Shown here piece after piece: positions 8,464 to 15,194 of a DNA stretch of 18,692 nt. The stretch's first letter is position 1, and each line of letters opens with the position of its first letter. The position numbers were made by a program, and so were the translations under genes. This DNA comes from Rhodanobacter sp. UBA5168 (GTDB taxonomy: Bacteria > Pseudomonadota > Gammaproteobacteria > Xanthomonadales > Rhodanobacteraceae), in contig DHXA01000089.1 in NCBI GenBank assembly GCA_002413455.1, positions 1,138 through 19,829 on the forward strand. The letters run 5' to 3'. The notes beneath the pieces are model-generated. The model had not been told where the DNA came from, did not search any database, and worked only from the letters and a program-made list of their open reading frames with translations.

Positions 8464-9057
8464 ATGCGCTCACTGAAATATTTCGTCCTTGCCGGTCTGC
8501 TTGGCTTCGCCGTGTCGGTGCAGGCCGCCCCTGTCACCTACAAGCTCGATCCGAGCCACACGATGGTGCTGTTCAGCTGGAACCACTTCGGCTTCTCCAA
8601 CCCCACCGCCGATCTCGGCCTGGGTGAGGGCACCGTGGTGTTCGATCAGCAGCACCCGGCCAATTCCAGCGTGGAGGTGACTCTGCCACTGGCGGCGCTC
8701 GACACCCATGTGCCGGCGCTGGACGAACACTTGAAGAAGCCGGACTTCTTCGACGCCGACAAGTACCCGGTGGTGACGTTCAAGAGCACGGCGGTGAAGG
8801 CGCTGGGCGGCGACAAGTTCAAGGTCACCGGCAACCTCACGGTGCACGGCGTGACCCGGCCGGTGGTGCTGGACGCGACCCTCAACAAGGTGGGCCCGCA
8901 TCCGATGACCAAGGCATCGTCGATCGGTTTCGATGCCACGACGAGCCTGAAGCGCTCGGATTTCGGCATTGGTGCCTATGTGCCCAACGTCAGCGACGAG
9001 ATCAGCATCCGCATTACCACCGAAGGCTCGGTGCCGAAGGCTGGCGCGGCCAAGTAA
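8464..9057 (+). CDS. YceI family periplasmic polyisoprenoid-binding protein
   Basis: 197-residue exported protein of the YceI family, lipocalin-like beta barrels that bind polyisoprenoid chains such as quinones. Residues 1-22 form a signal peptide (MRSLKYFVLAGLLGFAVSVQAA). The mature domain begins with YKLDPSHTMVLFSWNHFGFSN and includes the family segments LDEHLKKPDFFDADKYP, VTFKS, VTGNLTVHGVTRPVVLDATL and FGIGAYVPNVSDEI, covering a full-length domain. GAGG lies 7 bases upstream of the ATG. It sits 40 bases after the RutE-like gene, so a redox link through a bound quinone can be imagined but is not shown. A GC-rich bidirectional terminator follows. E. coli YceI responds to high pH and osmolarity; regulation here is unknown. 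Confidence 0.95.
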   Translation: MRSLKYFVLAGLLGFAVSVQAAPVTYKLDPSHTMVLFSWNHFGFSNPTADLGLGEGTVVFDQQHPANSSVEVTLPLAALDTHVPALDEHLKKPDFFDADKYPVVTFKSTAVKALGGDKFKVTGNLTVHGVTRPVVLDATLNKVGPHPMTKASSIGFDATTSLKRSDFGIGAYVPNVSDEISIRITTEGSVPKAGAAK

Positions 9058-9073
9058 GGTCGAGGCGGGCGAA

Positions 9074-9103
9074 AAAAGCCGCGCCGGCAACGGCGCGGCT
9101 TTT
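9074..9103. terminator. Bidirectional terminator between yceI-like and Yip1-type genes
   Basis: GCCGCGCCG (9078-9086) pairs with CGGCGCGGC (9091-9099) around the tetraloop GCAA, a stable GNRA type. The stem is flanked by A runs on the left (9072-9077) and a T run on the right (9100-9103). It can therefore end transcription from both the plus-strand gene ending at 9057 and the minus-strand gene ending at 9121. Confidence 0.93.
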
Positions 9104-9120
9104 CTTGTTCGCAAGAGCAG

Positions 9121-10386
9121 TCAGTCCGATTTCACCCCGGCATCCTTCATCGACTCCAGCTTGCCCAGATCGATGCTGGCAACCGCCTGCTTCAGTTGGT
9201 CGATGCTGTCGACCTTGCCGTTTGCCTTCACCGTGAAGCGTTTGCCGAGCACCACGCTGTACTCGCCGGATTTCGATTGCGTGTCCCACTCCTCGTGGAC
9301 CATGTTGCCGTCGGCGGTGTAGGTCTTCTCGTAGCCGTGGTCGGTCTCCTTCTCTTCTTCCGGTGCCATCGCGGCGGCCATTGCCATGAAGCCCTTGGCG
9401 CCGCCAGTGTCGGTGACTTCCAGCGTGATGCGCTGACCGTTGTCGCCGGAGTATTCGGCGGTGGCTTCGGAAATCTGCATGCCCATCGCACTGTTGCGCT
9501 GTGCCGAGGTGCTGGTGCGCTTGAGATTGCCCAGGCTGTCGGGCAGGAACGCCTTGATCTGGTCGGGCGCGAGCGCCTCGACCGGGCCGTTGCTGCCGGA
9601 TACCGCGCCCATCATCTTGCCCATCGCTGCCGATTGGGCGGCGCTGTCTCCGGATTTCTGCGCGGCGTCGAGTTCCTTGCTGGCCTGTTCGGCGCGCTGG
9701 CCCATCGCGGCGAGCTTGCCGAGTGCGCTGTTGCCATCGACGGTGACGCTGTTGCCATCGTTGCCGGTGACATGCAGGCCGCTCATGGCCGCACCGCTCA
9801 TGGCGGCGGTGCCGATCACGCCGCCGACGATCAGCGCGACGATCCAGCTCAGCACGATCGCGATGATGATGCTGACGGCGGTGTAGCCTCCGGCCTTCTC
9901 CGGTGGGCATTTCATCGTGTGCGGCAGGCCCAGGTACAGCAGGTAGATCGCGTAGACGGCGCCGGCGATCGCGATCAGCCAGCCCAGCCACGGCACGATC
10001 ACCGCGATGCCGGCGATCCAGCTGGCAGTCCACGCGTAGGCGACGGTCTTGAGTGCCTGCAGCATGTCCTTCTGGCCGCCGAAGGTGGGTGCCAGCGCAT
10101 TGATGATCAGTGCCATCACATAGACCAGCGCCAGCGTCAGTGCGTAGTGCAGCACCATGCCGACGATGCCCATGCCGATCGGGGTGCGGACCGTGATGCC
10201 GAACATGCTGGTGCCGATCAGGCTGCCCTTGATGAAGCCCGCAATCATCGGCAGTGCAGCGACGATCGCGATGTAGCCAGCGTAAAGGCTGCTTGTCGTG
10301 GCCGGCTCGGCAGCGGCCACGGGCCATTCGGTCTTGGGGGTGGTCAGGATGGCCTTGACCCGTTCGATGACTTTTCCGGAATCCAT
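9121..10386 (-). CDS. Yip1-type membrane protein with C-terminal extracytoplasmic-type extension
   Basis: 421-residue protein. The first 200 residues resemble the Yip1 family: the typical opening MDSGKVIERVKAILTTPKTEW, then five hydrophobic spans (about 35-53, 71-98, 117-131, 133-155, 169-195). Next come a polar helical stretch rich in Ala, Gln and Ser (219-260) and a mixed alpha/beta-looking domain (about 272-412) with FLPDSLGNLKRTS, MGMQISEATAEY, ITLEVTDTGG, GYEKTYTADGNMVHEEWD and LGKRFTVKANG. That last domain reminds me of uncharacterised exported proteins of related bacteria, so it is probably outside the cytoplasm. It is best read as a fusion. The ATG follows AGGAG by 6 bases. It is monocistronic in this window. 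Yip1-type proteins are linked to membrane trafficking in eukaryotes; the bacterial role is unknown. Confidence 0.85.
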   Translation of the reverse strand: MDSGKVIERVKAILTTPKTEWPVAAAEPATTSSLYAGYIAIVAALPMIAGFIKGSLIGTSMFGITVRTPIGMGIVGMVLHYALTLALVYVMALIINALAPTFGGQKDMLQALKTVAYAWTASWIAGIAVIVPWLGWLIAIAGAVYAIYLLYLGLPHTMKCPPEKAGGYTAVSIIIAIVLSWIVALIVGGVIGTAAMSGAAMSGLHVTGNDGNSVTVDGNSALGKLAAMGQRAEQASKELDAAQKSGDSAAQSAAMGKMMGAVSGSNGPVEALAPDQIKAFLPDSLGNLKRTSTSAQRNSAMGMQISEATAEYSGDNGQRITLEVTDTGGAKGFMAMAAAMAPEEEKETDHGYEKTYTADGNMVHEEWDTQSKSGEYSVVLGKRFTVKANGKVDSIDQLKQAVASIDLGKLESMKDAGVKSD

Positions 10387-10517
10387 GGTCTGCTCCTAAA
10401 GCAGTTGCAGTTGGCCCGATGCGAAGCACCGGCTCGATGATGAAGTGCCACCTCGTGACAAAGCCTGCAGCAACCTGTCGGCTGAACGCCGCGGCCGATT
10501 CGCCCTGCTTCCCCCGT

Positions 10518-10552
10518 TTCTGCCCCGGCAGAAGGCTGCAGCCTGCTACCAT
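10518..10552 (+). promoter_or_regulatory. Tandem palindromes and -10-like box before the zinc-finger gene
   Basis: TTCTGCC-CC-GGCAGAA (10518-10533) is an inverted repeat with a 2-base spacer. It directly abuts the perfect palindrome GGCTGCAGCC (10534-10543). TACCAT (10547-10552), a plausible -10 box, follows. The palindromes would cover the -35 and spacer, the usual place for a repressor or activator. No regulator can be named. The remainder of the 198-bp gap (10387-10584) shows nothing further. Confidence 0.4.
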
Positions 10553-10584
10553 TTGCGGCCTGATGTCCAGTCTGGAGTTCACTG

Positions 10585-10794
10585 ATGTCACGCCCCCTGT
10601 CCGCGACGGTGCCGCCGGTGCCGGCAAATGCCGAAAATCGTTACGAAGTGACGCGCACCGACCTGCCGCTGTCCTGTCCGATGCCCGGCATGGAGCTGTG
10701 GAATTCGCATCCGAAGGTCTACCTGCCGATCGTCGATGACGACGGTGAATCAACCTGTGCCTATTGCGGCGCGCATTACGTGTTGCGCGACTGA
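10585..10794 (+). CDS. CHCC-type zinc-finger domain protein
   Basis: 69-residue cytoplasmic protein of the zf-CHCC family, related to the C-terminal part of mitochondrial complex I subunit NDUFS6. Likely zinc ligands are C31 (SCPMPGMELW), H42 (NSHPKVYLPI), and C58/C61 (CAYCGAHYVL), a complete C-H-C-C set. The first 25 residues are Pro-rich and probably flexible. GGAG lies 7 bases before the ATG. Small proteins of this type are widespread in proteobacteria with no settled function; a respiratory complex role is only by analogy. The glycosyltransferase gene begins about 50 bases later on the same strand and may be co-transcribed. Confidence 0.9.
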   Translation: MSRPLSATVPPVPANAENRYEVTRTDLPLSCPMPGMELWNSHPKVYLPIVDDDGESTCAYCGAHYVLRD

Positions 10795-10847
10795 TCACCC
10801 GGCTGGCGCGAGCCGGTGGCGGCATCGTTTTTGCTTGTCTTCAGAGA

Positions 10848-11999
10848 ATGAAAGCCTCCAGCCCAGAGCTCATGTCCAGCATTGCCGTTCCCGCCAAGCT
10901 GTTGACCGTGGTCCAGCTGATCCCCGCGCTGCATTCCGGCGGTGCGGAACGATCGGCGCTGGAGATTGCCCGCGCGCTGGTGCAGGCCGGTCATCGCTCC
11001 GTGGTGATTTCCGCCGGCGGCCGGCTGGCCGCACAGTTGCAGGCCGAGGGCAGTGAACATGTCACGCTCGACCTGGGTCGCAAATCGCTGCTCACGTTGA
11101 CCCGGCTCGGAGCCTTGCGGCGGGTGCTGCGCGAGCTCAAGCCGGATATCGTGCATGCCCGTTCGCGGCTGCCGGCGTGGATGGGCTGGTGGGCGCTCAA
11201 GGGCATGACGCCGCGACCGCATTTCATCACCACCGTGCACGGGCTCAATTCGCCGGGGTATTACAGCGCGATCCTGCTGCGCGGCGAACGCGTAGTCGCG
11301 GTTTCGCAGACCATGCGCGACTACGTGCTGAGCCATTACCGCTGGCTGGAGCCGGGCCGCGTGCGGGTGATCCCGCGCGGGATCGATCCGGTCGCGTTCC
11401 CCTATGGGCACCGTCCCGACGACGCGTGGCAGAAAGCCTTCTTCGCCGAGTACCCGGCGCTGGCCGGTGCGCCGTTGCTGACCTTGCCCGCGCGCGGCAC
11501 GCGCCTGAAGGGCCATCACGACGCGATCGAGCTGCTGGCTGATCTCAAGCGCCGGGGTATCGAGGCCCGCCTGCTGCTGCTGGGCGTGATCGAGCCCGGT
11601 CGCGAAGCCTACGTGGCCGAACTGCAGGACCTGATCCGCTTGCGTGGGGTCACCTCGCAAGTCGTGTTGACGCCACCGCGCCACGACATCCGCGACATCT
11701 ACGCGATATCCGCACTGGTGCTGCAGCTGTCGAACAAACCCGAATCGTTCGGCCGCACGGTGATCGAGGCGTTGTCGCTGTGCCGCCCCGTGCTGGGCTA
11801 TGCGCACGGCGGGGTCGGCGAGTTGCTGGCCGAGCTGTATCCGGCCGGCCGCGTGGCGCCGGGCGATCGCGAGCGGCTGGTCGAACGCGCCGCCGAGCTG
11901 CTGCGGGTGGCGCCGCCCATTTCGCCGCTGCAGAGTTACCGCCTCACCGACATGCAGGACGCCACCCTGGCGCTGTACGACGAAGTGACCGCCGGCTGA
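10848..11999 (+). CDS. Glycosyltransferase family 4 (GT-B, LPS/surface glycan type)
   Basis: 383-residue retaining-type glycosyltransferase acting on the cytoplasmic face of the inner membrane. The N-terminal acceptor half carries LIPALHSGGAERSALEIARAL (24-44), KPDIVHARSRLPAWMG (98-113) and TVHG (129-132). The C-terminal donor half carries VIPRGIDPVAF (174-184), PARGTRLKGHHDAIELLADL (214-233) and the EX7E motif E299-E307 in ESFGRTVIEALS. It resembles LPS core or O-chain transferases; sugar donor and acceptor cannot be read from sequence. The start is uncertain: ATG 10848 and ATG 10872 (375 residues) both lack a good ribosome site, and the open frame begins at 10764 inside the zinc-finger gene. 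The ligase gene follows after 79 bases. Confidence 0.9.
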   Translation: MKASSPELMSSIAVPAKLLTVVQLIPALHSGGAERSALEIARALVQAGHRSVVISAGGRLAAQLQAEGSEHVTLDLGRKSLLTLTRLGALRRVLRELKPDIVHARSRLPAWMGWWALKGMTPRPHFITTVHGLNSPGYYSAILLRGERVVAVSQTMRDYVLSHYRWLEPGRVRVIPRGIDPVAFPYGHRPDDAWQKAFFAEYPALAGAPLLTLPARGTRLKGHHDAIELLADLKRRGIEARLLLLGVIEPGREAYVAELQDLIRLRGVTSQVVLTPPRHDIRDIYAISALVLQLSNKPESFGRTVIEALSLCRPVLGYAHGGVGELLAELYPAGRVAPGDRERLVERAAELLRVAPPISPLQSYRLTDMQDATLALYDEVTAG

Positions 12000-12044
12000 G
12001 GGCCGAGCGCGGGATCATCGAGTCCGCGGGCGTTCGCGCTCGCC

Positions 12045-12050
12045 TACAAT
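12045..12050 (+). promoter_or_regulatory. Possible -10 box before the O-antigen ligase gene
   Basis: TACAAT ends 28 bases before the chosen ATG at 12079 and overlaps an in-frame upstream ATG at 12049, which it argues against as a start. A -35 element is not evident. The same TACAATG string recurs before the minus-strand LpxL-type gene and at 18653. Confidence 0.45.
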
Positions 12051-12078
12051 GCGGGATTGCCTCCGCTTCGATCCGCGC

Positions 12079-13344
12079 ATGAATTCCTTCGGCACCTCAC
12101 TCAAGGCCTCGTTGCGTTCCCCGCTGCTGCCGTTCTGGCTGGTGGTCGCGCTGCTGCCGTTCGGGCGCAGTTCGGAGTTGGGCACCGCGCTGTGCCTGCT
12201 CGGCGTGATCCTGCTGTTTGCGCGCGAACCGCAGGCGCTGCGGCAACATGCTGGTGCACGCCTGTTGCTGTGGCTGTTGGCCGCATACGTGGGCGCGGCC
12301 TTGTTGTCCGCCGTCGATGCGATTGCGCCGGGCAAGAGCTGGGGCACCGTGGCCGCGCTGCTGCGTTACGCACCGCTGGGCCTGTATGCGTGTTTCGCGA
12401 TCCGTCGCGAACACAAGCTGCAGGCACTGTATGTGGCCGTGGCGCTGGTGCTGGGATTGTGGTGCGTCGACGCGTGTGTGCAGGCATTGACCGGCTGGAG
12501 CCTGGGCGGTCATGCCGAGGCGGAGCGCGTTTCCGGCATTTTCGGTGCCGACAATCTCAAGCTGGGGCCGGCGCTGGCCGTGTTGTCGCCCTTTGCCTTG
12601 TGGGCCGCGCGGCGGCGCTGGGGCCTGCCGGGTTTGATGCTCGCGTTCGTGCTGGTGCTGGGCCCGGTGTTGCTGGCCGGCTCGCGCGCGGCGTGGCTGT
12701 GCTACGCGCTGGTGGCGCTGGGGTTTGCCTGGCGCGAGGCCAGGTCATCGTGGCGCTTTGCCGGGTTCTGCGTGATCGCCGTGGCACTGCTGGCGCTGGC
12801 TGGCGGTGTGGCCTGGAAAACCTCCAGCCGTTTTCAGGAGCGGATGGAGCGCACCCTGCTCGCGTTGCATGGCACCGACCAGTCCATCGATACCGCTCTC
12901 AGCGGCCGACTCGATATCTGGCGCACCAGCGTTGCGATGATTGCGGCGCATCCGGTCAATGGCGTCGGCGTGCGAGGGTTTCGTTACGCCTATCCGGCCT
13001 ACGCGCCGGCGAATGACTGGTTCGTGGTTTCCGGCGAAGCCTGTGGCGTGGGCGAAGGAGCCTGCCATGCGCATCAGCTGGTGCTGGAGGTGCTCACCGA
13101 GACCGGTGCGGTCGGCCTGCTGCTGTGGCTCGCCGCGCTCGTGCTTGCGCTGCGGGCATGGCGCCGGGTGGGTGTTGCCGCGCGGACACGCGCCTTCCCG
13201 GTCACGCTGGCGCTGGGCGTGATGCTGTTTCCGCTGAACACCCATTTGGCCTTCTATTCGGCGTGGTGGGGTTTGCTGTTCGGCTGGCTGCTCGGCTTGT
13301 GGTGCGCGGCGCTATACGTGGAGGCCGATGATGAGCGGGCGTGA
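12079..13344 (+). CDS. O-antigen ligase family protein (WaaL/Wzy_C type)
   Basis: 421-residue polytopic inner membrane protein, with about ten or more hydrophobic spans. WaaL moves undecaprenyl-linked glycan onto lipid A-core in the periplasm. Both WaaL signature motifs are present: RX3L (R203-L207, in GSRAAWL) and HX10G (H332-G343, in AHQLVLEVLTETGAVG). Between them is a large periplasmic loop containing SGRLDIWRTSVAMI, HPVNGVGVRGF and a Cys-containing segment (C322, C329). Wzy polymerases share the domain, so ligase versus polymerase is not certain, though the motifs favour ligase. The start at 12079 is chosen because a -10-like box overlaps the upstream in-frame ATG at 12049; no clear ribosome site is seen for either. 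It overlaps the next gene by 14 bases, implying translational coupling. Confidence 0.85.
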   Translation: MNSFGTSLKASLRSPLLPFWLVVALLPFGRSSELGTALCLLGVILLFAREPQALRQHAGARLLLWLLAAYVGAALLSAVDAIAPGKSWGTVAALLRYAPLGLYACFAIRREHKLQALYVAVALVLGLWCVDACVQALTGWSLGGHAEAERVSGIFGADNLKLGPALAVLSPFALWAARRRWGLPGLMLAFVLVLGPVLLAGSRAAWLCYALVALGFAWREARSSWRFAGFCVIAVALLALAGGVAWKTSSRFQERMERTLLALHGTDQSIDTALSGRLDIWRTSVAMIAAHPVNGVGVRGFRYAYPAYAPANDWFVVSGEACGVGEGACHAHQLVLEVLTETGAVGLLLWLAALVLALRAWRRVGVAARTRAFPVTLALGVMLFPLNTHLAFYSAWWGLLFGWLLGLWCAALYVEADDERA

Positions 13345-14125
13345 AGCGCTGTCGGTGGTGGTGACCACATTCAACAACGCCGACACGCTCGACGCCTGCC
13401 TGCGCGGGGTGAGCTGGGCCGACGAGATCGTGGTGCTTGACTCTGGCTCGACCGACGCCACCACGGCGATCGCCGCGCACTACGGCGCACGTATCCACAC
13501 TCAGCCGTTCGCCGGCTACAGCGCACAGAAGCAGGCGGCGATCGATCTGGCCAGCCATCGCTGGGTGCTGCTGCTCGATTCGGACGAATCGCTCGCGCCG
13601 GAATCGGCCGCATTGCTGCAGCAGACGCTGGCGATGCCCGCGCATGCCGGCTACCAGTTGTGGCGCCGCGAGTGGCAGTTCTGGCGCTGGCAGTCTGCGC
13701 GCAGCCGGCTCAATCATTATGTGCGCCTGTTCGATCGGCAACGCGCGCGCATGAGCGATCACGAGGTGCACGAGGCAGTGCAGGTGGACGGTCCGGTCGG
13801 CGTGCTCGACATAATGATCGATCACCACGGTGAACCCGATATCGCCGGGCGCGTGGCCAAGGCGAATCGCTACTCGACCATGCAGCTGGCCGATCTGGCG
13901 CAACGCAAGGTGAGCTGGTTGCGCCTGCGCATGGTGGCCTATCCGACCGTGGCCTTCCTGCGCTACTACTTGCTGCGCGGCCATTGGCGATCGGGCTGGG
14001 CCGGTTTCATCGCGGCGCGCATCCATGCGTTCTACGCGTTCCTCAAATACGCCAAGTTGTATGAGATGCGGCAGCCAGGGCAGCAACGCACGCCGCCGCC
14101 GCAGGAATCGCACATCGACGGCTGA
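13331..14125 (+). CDS. Glycosyltransferase family 2, WaaE/LgtF-like core transferase
   Basis: 264-residue inverting GT-A enzyme. Landmarks are SVVVTTFNNADTLDACL (8-24), ADEIVVLDSGSTDAT (30-44) with D37 for UDP binding, and the metal-binding DXD-type LLDSDES (81-87). HEVHEAV (144-150) and a basic amphipathic C-terminal half (WLRLRMVAYPTVAFLRYYLL and following) probably attach it to the membrane. The layout matches WaaE/LgtF enzymes that add beta-linked glucose to heptose I of LPS inner core; that specificity is inferred. GAGG at 13321-13324 is 6 bases from ATG 13331 and only 3 from ATG 13328, so 13331 is preferred. Coupled to the ligase gene by overlap, and tail-to-tail with the LpxL-type gene after 41 bases. 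Confidence 0.9.
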   Translation: MSGREALSVVVTTFNNADTLDACLRGVSWADEIVVLDSGSTDATTAIAAHYGARIHTQPFAGYSAQKQAAIDLASHRWVLLLDSDESLAPESAALLQQTLAMPAHAGYQLWRREWQFWRWQSARSRLNHYVRLFDRQRARMSDHEVHEAVQVDGPVGVLDIMIDHHGEPDIAGRVAKANRYSTMQLADLAQRKVSWLRLRMVAYPTVAFLRYYLLRGHWRSGWAGFIAARIHAFYAFLKYAKLYEMRQPGQQRTPPPQESHIDG

Positions 14126-14166
14126 TCCTTGCCTGCGTGTAGCTGCCTTTTGCCCAGCTTTCGGCG

Positions 14167-15084
14167 TCAATAGATCGCAGGCAGCCCCGGCGGGCGGGTC
14201 TTGAAGCGCTTGTGCACCCACAGATATTGCTCGGGCGCCTCACGCACCATCTGCTCGATGCAGACGTTGACGCGGGCGGTATCGGCCAGCACGTCGGCGC
14301 CGGGGAAAGCTTCCAGCGGCGCACCAAGCCGCAATGCATACCCCTGGCCATCCGGCCGTCGGCGATGGAAGAACGGGATCACCACCGCGCCGGACATGCG
14401 CGCCAGATGGTGGGTGGCGGTGATGGTGGCCGCCGGTACGCCGAAGAACGGCACGAACACGGTGTCCTTGCTGCGCATGTCCTGATCCGGGGCGTACCAC
14501 AGCGTACCGCCGCCGCGCAGATATTTCACAGTGCCGCGGATATCGTCCTTGTCGAACATCGCCGCGGCGTAATGCAGGCGCGCGCGCAGCACGACCCACT
14601 CGAACACGGTCGAGTCCATCCGCCGGTACATGCCGGCGATGCGGATGCGCTGCGAGACCAGGCGGGCGCACAGCTCCAGATGGGAAAAGTGCCCGCCCAC
14701 CAGCAACACGCCCCGGCCCTGGGCACGCGCCGCCTCGAGATGCTGCAGCCCGTCGATGCGGGTCGGGATCGCCGCCATGCGCCGATCGCTGCCCATCCAT
14801 CCCAGCGCGAACTCCACCAGCATCATGCCGATGTCGCGCAGATTGGCATCGACCAGCGCCGCCTGGTCGAGAGTATCGAGCTCGGGAAAACACAGCGCGA
14901 TATTGGTTTGCGCGATACGTCGCCGCGCGGAGGGCGTTCGCAGCACCAGTGCACCAAGCCGACGGCCCAGCCACGACAGCGCGCGCTGCGGCAGTCGCGC
15001 GATCAGCCAGATCACGGCCACTCCCAGCCATGCCGGCCAATGGCGCGGCGCAAGCAGGGAGCGGGTGAAGGGGGGGCGGGACAT
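14167..15084 (-). CDS. lpxL: Lipid A biosynthesis lauroyl/acyl transferase (LpxL/HtrB family)
   Basis: 305 residues from ATG 15084, matching E. coli LpxL at 306. This inner membrane enzyme adds a secondary acyl chain to Kdo-lipid IVA from acyl-ACP. An N-terminal membrane anchor spans about 16-32. The catalytic HX4E is H132-E137 in GGHFSHLELCARL. Other conserved pieces are NIALCFPELD (61-70), GGGTLWYAPDQD (191-202), VPFFGVPAAT (211-220) and QYLWVHKRFKTRP (286-298). Which acyl step (LpxL, LpxM or LpxP type) is not decidable here. In-frame ATGs at 15093 and 15102 also exist; a TACAAT box at 15106-15101 overlaps the latter, so 15084 or 15093 is likely. Divergent from waaA, whose product makes the acceptor. 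Confidence 0.93.
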   Translation of the reverse strand: MSRPPFTRSLLAPRHWPAWLGVAVIWLIARLPQRALSWLGRRLGALVLRTPSARRRIAQTNIALCFPELDTLDQAALVDANLRDIGMMLVEFALGWMGSDRRMAAIPTRIDGLQHLEAARAQGRGVLLVGGHFSHLELCARLVSQRIRIAGMYRRMDSTVFEWVVLRARLHYAAAMFDKDDIRGTVKYLRGGGTLWYAPDQDMRSKDTVFVPFFGVPAATITATHHLARMSGAVVIPFFHRRRPDGQGYALRLGAPLEAFPGADVLADTARVNVCIEQMVREAPEQYLWVHKRFKTRPPGLPAIY

Positions 15085-15100
15085 GCCGGGCATCGTGCGC

Positions 15101-15106
15101 ATTGTA
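15101..15106 (-). promoter_or_regulatory. Possible -10 box of the LpxL-type gene
   Basis: On the minus strand TACAAT is followed 7 bases later by ATG 15093 and 16 bases later by ATG 15084. Transcription from it would give a leader of about 10 bases or none. No clear -35 element. Confidence 0.45.
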
Positions 15107-15162
15107 GTGGAGGCAGCATCGGGGAACGACCGCGCCGGCCCGTGTCCCACTCCCTGCTCTCG

Positions 15163-15168
15163 TATACT
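15163..15168 (+). promoter_or_regulatory. Possible -10 box of waaA
   Basis: TATACT, close to the sigma-70 consensus, ends 26 bases before the waaA start. With the oppositely directed TACAAT at 15106 it makes a compact back-to-back promoter region of about 110 bases. No strong -35 hexamer is seen. Confidence 0.5.
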
Positions 15169-15194
15169 GCCGCGTTGGACGCCGGGCACCGACT

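Noticed and set aside
9196..10440. 414-codon plus-strand frame opposite the Yip1-type gene
   Set aside because: Codon-bias shadow with no start signals; the minus-strand gene has a clear AGGAG and membrane spans.
9014..10825. 603-codon minus-strand frame spanning the Yip1-type gene and both neighbours
   Set aside because: It crosses a terminator and overlaps three well-supported genes; Arg/Gln-rich shadow composition.
14141..14159. AGCTG/CAGCT inverted repeat between the convergent GT2 and LpxL-type genes
   Set aside because: Only a 5-bp stem with a 9-base loop and no T tract; too weak to call a terminator.
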